From Nemertoderma westbladi (taxonomy: Eukaryota; Xenacoelomorpha; Nemertodermatida; Nemertodermatidae): a stretch of 64,000 nucleotides of DNA. The notes under the pieces are model-generated. The model saw nothing but the letters and a program-made list of their open reading frames with translations. It did no database searches and had not been told where the DNA came from. Position numbers and translations under genes: made by a program. This document shows positions 55,386 through 64,000 of this stretch, piece after piece. The stretch spans positions 1 through 64,000 of the forward strand of contig JAUCBJ010008798.1 of the NCBI GenBank assembly GCA_032718475.1, read 5' to 3'. Position 1 is the first letter of the stretch; each line of letters begins with the position of its first letter.

Positions 55386-55621
55386 GTAGCGAGTGGTTAA
55401 AGACGGCCAAGTACTGTAGGGCTGAGTACAACATTGGTAGCAGATGGTGGTAATGGCAGATGGGACTTAATGAGGACGTAAATTGGGACATACAAGGTAT
55501 CAGGTAGTATATCCATGTCTTTTACCTGAGCCGCTACCGGTAGCTGAATGGTTAGAGCGTCATTCTTCCATACGGAGGTCACCAGTTCGATCCCACCTGG
55601 ACGTCAGTGCCGACTATGTAA
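55386..55621 (+). mobile_element. SINE-like repeat, copy C (most complete)
   Basis: First part 55389-55500 (TAGCGAGTGGTTAAAGACGG with an A-box look, then GGTAGCAGATGGTGGTAATG) matches copy A reversed. Second part 55500-55612 (tRNA-like, A box TAGCTGAATGGTTAGAG, B box AGTTCGATCCC) matches copy B. The order suggests a dimer of two tRNA-like units. It lies 78 bases to the right of the piggyBac-like element. Confidence 0.7.
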
Positions 55622-56555
55622 AACTGTGCCCAACAAAACGTTATAATAATAAGAAACCACTCATTCACCCAAAACACTAATAATAAATTATAAAAACATT
55701 AAAAATAGTTTTTAATGTCAGCTATTGTTAAAAAAAACGCAGTTCAATACCAACTTGCCAGTTTGAGAATCTAAACTAAAAAATAGAGTAACAGAAACTA
55801 TTTCTAACTTAGATTAATGTGAATGCAGACGATCCATAATAAACAGCCCATTTATAAAGGATTCCTGGAAGGATTGGTTGAATTCAACCAGAACCAAACA
55901 TTTATTTGAGTCCAACACAGTTCAAAGCGACTTCTAAAAATAAACTGTCTAGACATGCCTTCGCCCCATGACATTACTGTATAAATTACGACATCTGGTG
56001 GCCACAGTTTATCTGAGTGAGTGAGCTCTGAGCCAATGGGAGCTGCTATTGGTGTGCGCTGCTGTAATATTAATGGAACTATTATTCAGCACTGCATCGC
56101 TCAGCCATACACTGCCGATCGTAGATAAAATACAGATTAACGCAATACAGACAGACGAATAGCAGCCAATACCCCCGCTCAGATAATACTTATCAGTTAC
56201 AGTTAGTCAACAGGGCAGAACAAATAATTTATAGCGCATTGAATCGAATGTGACGTAATTACGGTATATCACGTTCACCAAACATGAGTGAGACGTGACA
56301 GATAGCTTTACCCAAATAGCTAAATCGTTATAGCCAACAGGCATTTTATTATATATTAACTTTCAGTTTTGGAGAGGAGTTTATCTCATTTCACATTTAT
56401 TAACCTATCTTATTAAAAATAAAACACAACATATCAGAAACTCTAGAAGACTATCATTGCATTGCGATGATAATAGGAAATGATATATTGAACGCACATC
56501 GCGTTTGGGAAACTAAAGCAACTAATTGGAGACTCTTATTCCAACAGTATGGTAG
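55622..56555. other. Non-coding DNA
   Basis: AT-rich, no gene. Near 56030-56070 two inverted CCAAT-type words (GAGCCAATGGGAG and CTATTGGTG) occur 14 bases apart, but no gene start follows clearly. Confidence 0.5.
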
Positions 56556-56911
56556 GCCTACTCGGTTGGTATACTCGGTTCCCTGAAGGATGGTAATCCC
56601 GATACTAATGTTGGTTTACAGCCTTATAAACCTCGAAAGAGACGTGATGAGATCGAGAGGACGGGAGACGAGGAAGATCACGATATATATTCAACGACTA
56701 TATTCTACACGTACGAGCGTAGCGAGGACAGAGATAGGTTAATTGTGTTCTGTAACGGGATGACGTGTAGAATCAAACCGCGAATGTTGGATATTATTTA
56801 ACAGACGAACTGAGAGCCCAAGAAATAATAGAGCGAATCACTAAACAACTAGACAATGGTCACTATGAGATTGGAATGTTGTGGCGACGCAAACCGAAAC
56901 GATCTTAAAGA
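56556..56911 (+). pseudogene. Possible BEL/Pao pol remnant
   Basis: 56804-56911 reads ...LRAQEIIERITKQLDNGHYE IGMLWRRK, which resembles the block just before Pao RT (compare QETTTRFLKDQGRYEIGLPFRK at about 19160-19215). An upstream frame (about 56556-56803) gives 80 codons ending IKPRMLDII but has no recognised motif. The two may be frame-shifted parts of one remnant. Confidence 0.45.
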
Positions 56912-57130
56912 TCAACTTTCAGCTCCCCTTCAAAAGAACACTGACTTTCTGATCACTTGTTTTCACTTTGTTATTAATTAATTAAAAAATAAAACTTGAG
57001 TTGCCTAAACCAATAGATAATCTGAAATTCAAGTTACTTTCTACAGATTTCAAACCCGCCCATGTTGCGGATTTTTCTCTGGGTTAAGGTTTTGTTAGTT
57101 AATCAAATAGACAAGGAGGTTGGATGAATT

Positions 57131-57345
57131 CTTAGCCCGCAAGTATTCTTAGTCCGCGGGTATTCTTTGCCCGTGAGTATTCTTAGCCCGCGAGTTAGTA
57201 AAGGAGCAGGTTAGTAAAGGAGAAGGTTTCGCAGGCGTATTGGGGGAACCAAAACAATAAACGTTATTGGATTGCGGGCTAAGAATACCCAACCCACGGG
57301 CTAAGAATACTCGCGGGCTAAAAATTCCTAAGACCGCAAGGCATA
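57131..57345. repeat. Small foldback repeat with TATTCTTAGCCCGCGAG arms
   Basis: Left arm (57131-57195): four units of TATTCTTAGCCCGCGAG with variants. Right arm (57270-57345): three units of the reverse complement CTCGCGGGCTAAGAATA. Between them GTTAGTAAAGGAGCAG and a variant are doubled, then CCAAAACAATAAACG, the reverse of the CGTTTATTGTTTTGG word found elsewhere. Confidence 0.85.
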
Positions 57346-57835
57346 GCATAAAGGCCCGATCACACTCACCCGTGCGTGAGCGATACTACTACTACTATAG
57401 TTAACAGGTAGTTTGGCGGACTCAATAATGGTTATAGTCTATGCCGGTATATAAATATTCATTCCAGAACATTAATTTATGTAATGTGTGATGAACCAGT
57501 ACTGTAACATGTAATTATAATACCTGTGAAGACCCTTTCAATAATAACTTTGACAATAAAATATAACAGCACCGGTAGGCCTATAATCAAGGGCCTATAG
57601 GCCTATATTTAACATTTAAAATAATTGTCAACCTTAATTGTTTAACACTAAAGTAGTAAAATCTCGCTCTGGAATGATAAATTATCATATTATGGCAAAC
57701 CAGTTATAATCCCACATGAGTACGAATACCTCGTGATAACCCTACTGTACAACAATCCCTTGGCTTTACTCAACATATCAATTCTAAACTCAATTCAGCC
57801 TACAGCGTTATCGGATCCCTCAACCATAGTCAACT

Positions 57836-58196
57836 GCTAAAGTAAACAAGATCATCCGCTGTATTACGTTTAGTTATTACAGATCATCGTCTCTTCCAAT
57901 TTATCAAAAATTAAATATCTTGCCTCTAGAACGATGAATGACAGTATATAAATTCGAAGTCTGTAGCATGTAACCATGTATGCATGACGTCTTCCATAAA
58001 CCTTCCCACCCCCTCACCCATTTGTTCCATAAAACCTCAAGTATTCACACATATAACACCCGCGCTGCATCGTCCTGCAATTTATATATTCCACCGATCC
58101 GTCTCGACTCTGCACACAAATCCCTCTCTTTGTCTTTCTATTTGGATTCTCTCAGTCAAGAAAACAAAAATTCAAATACTAAACTTATTTTCTAGA
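57836..58196 (+). pseudogene. CR1/L2-like LINE C-terminal fragment
   Basis: 57840-57935 reads VNKIIRCITFSYYRSSSLPI then YQKLNILPLER, and 57980-58195 (another frame) reads HDVFHKPSHPLTHLFHKTSS then IHTYNTRAASSCNLYIPPIR. The KLNILPL...F...S.IH.YNTR pattern is the well-known C-terminus of CR1/L2-type LINEs. One frameshift or stop lies near 57930-57980. Ends before a T-rich stretch. Confidence 0.75.
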
Positions 58197-58484
58197 AAAA
58201 GTTAAAAAACTACCTGCTTTTTCCCTTAGCCTTTAATCTTAGCTTCAGTTTTAGAATACCTTGTTGTCAGTGAGACTCTCCAATTTCTCTCCTTTTTTTC
58301 TCCCATTTTTGTTTACTTTTTATCTCATCATGTTAATTATACAACAATTAATAAATTAATAAAATGATTCTTAACCACTGGCTTCTCTCTCATTTAATTG
58401 CGGTTGTGATAGTGAGTGACGGCCCAAGTTTAGGTTTTGGATCTGGCTTTTCAGGTTCAATACGACCCTTTGATTTCTGACGCG

Positions 58485-58560
58485 GATAACCCCCCCCCCC
58501 CCCCTCCTTCCTGCCCATATATTTTTCTATCACCCCTCCCCCCCCCCGCCCCTTTCCCTT
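58485..58560. repeat. Poly(C)-rich patch
   Basis: Runs of 14 and about 8 C at 58491-58504 and around 58538-58547 within a pyrimidine-rich stretch. No gene. Confidence 0.85.
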
Positions 58561-59264
58561 TATCCGTAGGATAGGCAGGTGCTACAGTAGCTCTGCCTGC
58601 CTCCCCACCTACTGTACCAATAAACTACTTTGCAAAAATTAATATTATACACTGAGTAACAGGTTGTACTTGCGTCCCGGCCAGACTTTTAATTAAATCT
58701 ACTTTATACCGTATTGTACTGTGTATTCTAGGGATGGAGCGGTTAATTGATATAATATTCAATTATATTCAAACCATCTCCCGTTTCTCTCACTACATCG
58801 AAACCGGAGAAGAAAGTCACACCAATCGCTATACACTATTCAACAGATCGGTCCATCTCATAAACTAAAACACCTTTAATATCCCCGATAAAATAAAGAA
58901 CACACACGTTAAACTTATGTTAATTAGGTTTACTTTACATACATCAGCTTCTAATATCTTATCGATACTACGAAATTTACCTACCAGCTTACTAAATCGG
59001 AGTGGAGAGGAAATGTATAACAAATTAAATTAAAATGTAAATAAATGTAAATTCAAGTTTATAAAACTCAGTCCACCTGACAAAACCTCTTAGAATCAGA
59101 AACAATAACGTGGCAAAACCCCGTAATTTATCATTAATTATAGAATTATATCCTCATAAATGCCGTGGATTTTCAAAATTTTATTTTGTTCGAATTAATT
59201 TGCTATAAAGATTACATTAAGTCCTCATTTGCATTTACTATATCTATTTGTATAACATTGTTTA
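58561..59264. other. AT-rich non-coding DNA
   Basis: Nothing recognised. Confidence 0.5.
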
Positions 59265-59335
59265 AGTGGTTCAGTAGCTCAGTCGGTTAAGCGTTAGAAA
59301 ATCGTGTAGTAGGTATCGAGTTCGAATCCTAGCAA
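59265..59335 (+). other. tRNA-like sequence (pol III boxes), not a functional tRNA
   Basis: TAGCTCAGTCGGTTAAGCG fits an A box and D arm and GAGTTCGAATCC fits a B box. The T stem pairs badly (TCGAG with CCTAG) and the acceptor ends do not pair. Probably a tRNA pseudogene or SINE head. Confidence 0.5.
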
Positions 59336-59394
59336 GTGTGAATTATTTTTTGTGCTAAGTTTCAACTCATTTGAATTGACCGCTACGATTTAAT

Positions 59395-59700
59395 TGTATC
59401 TGCTTAAGGTAGATTAACCAATACGATTGCAGTTATTAGATAGCAACCAATGTCGTGCAAGATACGTGTTTGCTGGACCAATAATTATCTTTAAAAACCT
59501 AGTAGAACTCATAGAACAATCTAGATTTATCTAGATTGTTAGCAGCACAAATTTGCTATAAAAAGGTGCGATTTTGTTCATTAGTTATCTTGTTCTTACA
59601 CAATAGTATTAGATTAGATATTATTAGATAGCGACATTATTTCTTGTTACATTTATTGTATATCATTTGTTTGTAATAAAGTTAGAAAGTATTTGTTACA
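59395..59700 (+). mobile_element. Possible solo LTR
   Basis: Starts TGTATCTGC and ends TTTGTTACA. It contains an 11-bp hairpin (59515-59540, AACAATCTAGA, TTTA loop, TCTAGATTGTT), a TATA box CTATAAAAAGG at 59556-59566 and AATAAA at 59675-59680, in the order expected in an LTR. No flanking duplication is convincing and no matching LTR is in the window. It could instead be a promoter of an unseen gene. Confidence 0.35.
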
Positions 59701-62171
59701 TCTGCTTTTACTATGTTTCACCACGGTGAACACCACTGAAAGACAGATGGCAGGCTAGACATCGGATCGCGGCAATAGACGGGAACATCGGAGGAATGTA
59801 GGAAGGAGACAACCCGCAATATCTATTCTTAGTTATTCGCCCATCGCCTGAAAGGTTAGACAGCGTTCGATGCCTCGTTACCTAAGCGTAAGACCTAAGA
59901 TCGAAGGTAGAGGTACTGACACGCTGTGCGCTAAAAATTACATTTAGGGACTGTACTGTCTTAATTCAGAAAAACCCGCAGTAGACCTTCACATTCCTAC
60001 GGGGAGGAGATCAGGCAGAGAGATACTAGTACACAGATAGGACACAGGCACACCAGTACAAGGCATACACATTAGTAGGGTGCAGCAAACTGTACGCCTA
60101 ACTCATTTGCTAAGTATAGGGGCTTTGGTGGCTTGTTTGTAGTACAACGGTGTCCATTTGCATTAGAACTTGTAGGCCAGGAAGGGTTACTGTGTTTTTA
60201 CCTGAATTAGGATTGTACTGTTCAGGCGGTAGGTAACTGTCTCAACATTGTATTCCTTTAGTTTTGAATCCGTTCAAACTCAGCAGACATCTTTTGTTTG
60301 CTGGTTCGTAACATAACCAACCTAGCACTTCCACTGTTGACACATCTCATAAACCGCAAATATTTTAAAACATATTCAGGAGTAATGACTACGTTGTTAG
60401 GAGCCCGCTTGACAGCGGGATACTTACTGTAAGAATCTTCAGGATACATTACATTGACTGACATACTGACTGACTGATAATTATCTAGGTTAAGGCACTT
60501 CCTGCCTGGCGATTTTGATGAAATTTTGCAAGTACATTTCTTTTGAGGTTCATAATCGCGTTACAAAATTAATTTCAGATCGATTCTATGTGTGGTATTC
60601 GATATATTTAGTTTTTTGACATTGTTTTGTCGCGAAATTAAAAGCAATGGTAAAATAATAGCTGGTGTTCATGATGAAATATGGCTTAATATGTTATACA
60701 CAGTCATAGAAAAACGTGTTGGTTGCCAAGTTTTACTAGTAGGCTATAAGGAAAGGCAATGTTTACTCACACATAAGCTGTTGGTTTCTAATGTATTACC
60801 CCATAAGCTGATTGCTCTCCCAGTGCTTCCTAAGGGTATATCTACAATAAGGTTACTCACTCTGCTATGTTAGGGAGTGGATCAGGAGAATGAATTTTAG
60901 TTACACAAAGCAGTGTGTTGTGTCCTATTGCAGTCGATACTCACTGTGGATTGCAAAATGTTTTATAGTTGACCTACACTATAATACAGTAGTTGCATGT
61001 ATTTAAGGAGCCCGCTCTGGCCTACTGCCTAACTTAGCAGTAATACCTATATTACATATACACATATTAAAAATATTCTTATTTTTTTTATTACATACGA
61101 TTTTTTAGCTGAAACGATTTTTTAGCTGAAGCATTAATAGTGTAAATTAATTTAATTATATTTTAATACCATTACTACATTGGCATACTGTAAGATAAGT
61201 TTTAATATTTCTTACAAATAGTGGTGCGAGCATAAATCAAATCACGCAAATTTAAAAGAACCGGGTGTGTTGTCATAGCAAAGTTTCAGTTTTTATTATG
61301 TGGGACGAGCCACAAAGTACTGCTGAGAAAGACTGAAAGGTTCAAAGACTGTATGTCAACAATGTTATTATTATTATAGTCTGCGCCACAAACAGAATAT
61401 GCCAAATAATTAAATTAGCAATATAAATTTCAGAAAAATAGCTATCGGACTTGGCTGAAGAAATCGAATTATAATCCACTTAGTTTGTTATATTGATGAT
61501 ATTATTACTTTCTGGGAATGTGTTGGAATGGGAGATTGTAAATTATTATTGAACAGTAAATATTACATATCCCATAAAAGTCGTCATAATTAATTGTGTA
61601 GAAACAATTGTTCACCTTATCGTTTAGATTAATTATTAAATAAATATATTAGTTTAGATATTTTCTGTTAGCGAATTTATTTCGAATAATAAAAAAGTGT
61701 GTAGGCCGATTGAATGGTTGTTTAATTTGCGTTATTATTTTTCGCCGCGACCTAGACTTCTATTAATTGTTAAATCTAATGGTTTTCAAAAAGAAAGGTA
61801 ACCGTACCTGTACTGGTAAATCTAACTTGTTATGTATCTGGTTGTGAATCATGGGCATTTTCTTATAAATATTCGGTTGTTAGTGGCAGCAAAGTTTCAT
61901 TTTTTATTATGTGGGGCAAGCCACAAAGTCAGCCATGTATCATCACACCATTTAGACAATTGTTTAGTTTAGTATTGGCTAGGATTCTTTCCCCCGGGCT
62001 CCTTCCAGCCAGCTTGCTGGCTCTCTAGTAAATGGTATGATAAAGTTACGGCAGACTATAGATTAACAACATTCAGTCTGGTCAGGTACAAAGAAAGTCG
62101 CGCGAAGTTCAGGGAGATCTCTACTTTTACCGATTATGATTTTTTACAATGATTAACAGAATACGTCGAAA
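59701..62171. other. Non-coding DNA with a short duplicated segment
   Basis: 61273-61322 and 61888-61940 share GCAAAGTTTCA-TTTTTATTA and TGTGGG-CAAGCCACAAAGT. The open frames at 60258-60464 and 60592-60873 have no motif, no codon signal and no splice context. 59720-60010 is GC-richer with no recognised element. Confidence 0.5.
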
Positions 62172-62665
62172 AACTTAAGGTCCGATTATTTAGAGCGGCA
62201 GTAGTTCCAGTACTCCTCTATGGGAGTCCATGCTGGGCTCTAACTGCTGAGGACACCAAATCTCTGGATGGCACATTCACAAGAAATTAAATTACAATAC
62301 AATACAAGAATGCTACCTCGGGTTTACTGTATAGAGTACGATGCACACATCTCCAACCAGATACTATAGATAGAACATTGCAGGTGTCTCATTGGTTCCC
62401 CCAAGCTTGACACTAGAACGAAGCCGCCTCCGCATTGCAGGACATTGCTTTCGCCGTGAGGACCATCCTGTTCGCAATCTTGTGCTTTGGCGGCCTCATA
62501 GAGACATTAAACATGGTGGACAGCCCATAACTTTCTTGAGACGCCTCATAAAGTAAAATGGCCTTGAAGATGAGGATAATCTCGCGAAAGTCATGGGGGC
62601 TAGGGTGTTGTGGCGGAGCAACTTTGTTGATTAGCCGGCATAGCATTCTTAAAGCACGCTGCATT
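62172..62665 (+). pseudogene. LINE copy 3 (C-terminal fragment)
   Basis: KLKVRLFRAAVVPVLLYGSP... is identical in type to copy 1 from 10060 on. It continues in broken frames through the LWRPHRDIKHGGQP-type segment to TTTGTTGATTAGCCGGCATAG, the 3' end. A 24-bp insertion at about 62287-62310 repeats ACAAGAA at its edges. Near 62635 the AGCCG target site of the BEL element is present, uninterrupted. Confidence 0.88.
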
Positions 62666-64000
62666 GTGGTGGGAGATGTCTATTGTGGATCTCATGGTGG
62701 TGGCAAAATATTTTTGTCAATTCAGCATGGCATTTCAAGATGCAGTTTCAATACAGCAGGGCGATTATATTAGGCCCTAGTAGTTGTAGTAGTGATTTTA
62801 CACAGAGTAATATAGATCATTGTATATTTCTATAATATTTCTATAATATTTCTATTTATTTATTTCTATTGATGATTTTTACTACGTCTGTGTAGGAGAA
62901 GGCTCTGAGTGGCGCAATATTGTATAATGATACTTTGTAATTGTGCAAACTTGTCATTCAGTGGTCCGCTTAATAATTGATATAAATTACGAACTGATTA
63001 CTCTTATATTTTACTGCCTAACAAACGCAAAGTTTACAAGAAAACGAGTAAGAAGCATCTAAGCCCCTGTATCGCACTGTATTGCACGTTCCCACATTCT
63101 ACCGGTTTTCTTTAAACTCGTTACTGGATCCTTCATTATTGCTTCATTTACTTCATTGCGGTATACAGTATTATAGTAGTTGAATTACTTTATTATTATT
63201 TTATATGGTCCTAATAATTATTTGACTTTATGTGAGTACGACAATCTGTTTATTTCTATATTGCACTGTATATTTAATACTATTTTGTTGTATATTGTAT
63301 GTATTTAATAAATAAATTTATTAATTATAGACAATAATTTCAATATATTCATTACAGTAATTATAAACAGTAAATTCAATATATTATATTATCTAAGAAG
63401 CTGAATCTTTACCGCTACTTTAATATTTTATAAAATTATTAATATTATTATATTTATTTTATATATTATTTAAACAATGATGGCATTGGGGGCAATACAC
63501 CCCCCCCCCCCTTCCAACTTATTTTCAGATTAAAGTTTTATATTAATGATAAAAAATAATTAATTTAAAACTTAAATATTTGAATTAAAAACCAATTAAA
63601 ACTTTTGCCCTATTCGTCTCTCCAACGGAAGCAGCATTCAGCGAATATGAAAGTTGTTTCCATTTCTCTACTCAAGTACTCAGCATGTAGAAAAGGTATT
63701 AAATCATTATGATTGGCTTTCATAAAGAACACTGGAACTGCAGACTGTCTGTAACTAAGAAAGTAATGGCGGCAATTTAGTGCGTTTTTACTAATTGCGA
63801 ATACAGCAGTTCCTTAGGCCTTAGGGCGAATTGTAATTAGTAAGTTTTTTGAAAATTTTAGCTAGGTTTGCGAGAATTCAGTTTCGGTCAAAATTATTTG
63901 TAAAATTCTAGAGTTTTGTACCGGTATGATTAATCATATAATCATAACATACGGTATAATCTAAAATGATAATTGGAATACAAGGGTAGCTACTCCTACC
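62666..64000. other. AT-rich non-coding DNA at the right edge
   Basis: Nothing recognised apart from a run of about 11 C near 63501-63511. Confidence 0.5.

Noticed and set aside
59265-59335. Functional tRNA gene
   Set aside because: The A and B boxes are good, but the T stem and acceptor stem do not pair.
60592-60873. 93-codon plus-strand frame
   Set aside because: No domain, no splice sites, composition as expected for AT-rich DNA.

Overview
This window is animal (metazoan) genomic DNA, most likely from an invertebrate. It is AT-rich, has spliced genes with long introns, carries BEL/Pao and non-LTR retrotransposons, tRNA-derived SINE-like repeats and a piggyBac-type element, and is dotted with poly(G)/poly(C) runs. 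I cannot assign a species. Few stretches are conserved host coding sequence; most of the window is repeats and mobile DNA, much of it nested.

Host genes. (1) The last exon of a gene whose tail resembles the cytoplasmic tail of Fat-type cadherins (2454-2938, +). (2) A six-exon immunoglobulin-superfamily gene (31242-47177, +) encoding about 392 residues: signal peptide, three Ig domains and a GPI-anchor-like C-terminus. Splice sites, phases and paired cysteines all agree. Its last intron (9.15 kb) is mostly a giant 13-bp minisatellite (39517-46920). (3) A single-exon gene on the other strand (51309-51992, -), tail-to-tail with the first, for another secreted Ig-like protein that seems to lack the usual Ig disulfide and also ends in a GPI-like tail. 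(4) An unidentified broken coding stretch leaving the left edge (1-790, -).

The 7-30 kb region is a three-level nest. The outer layer is a pair of inverted arrays built on TTTCGGCAA / TTGCCGAAA (7300-8700 and 28916-29725), like the arms of a foldback transposon. Inside is a 5'-truncated non-LTR retrotransposon (9069-10494 plus 28621-28690). That copy is split by an 18.1-kb BEL/Pao LTR retrotransposon on the minus strand (10495-28620), with 1.19-kb LTRs starting TG and ending CA and a 5-bp target duplication AGCCG. Read 5' to 3' on the minus strand, the BEL element has a 2.2-kb leader with internal duplications, a gag of 1087 codons with a poly-alanine tract, a 1.1-kb gap, a broken pol (zinc knuckles, protease, RT, RNase H remnant, integrase, C-terminal domain), and a 4.5-kb 3' region with extra reading frames. 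One of these extra frames encodes a second zinc-knuckle protein where an envelope gene would sit. I regard this accessory region as the most novel part of the window.

Right part (47-64 kb): repeat fragments in AT-rich DNA, including a non-autonomous piggyBac-like element with TTAA targets (53322-55303), a small foldback repeat (57131-57345), a CR1/L2-like LINE end (57836-58196), SINE-like and tRNA-like sequences, a possible solo LTR (59395-59700) and a third copy of the LINE that hosts the BEL element (62172-62665). Further remnants lie elsewhere: an older BEL gag at 4.9-6.7 kb and a second LINE copy with a 15-bp target duplication inside intron 1 of the Ig gene.
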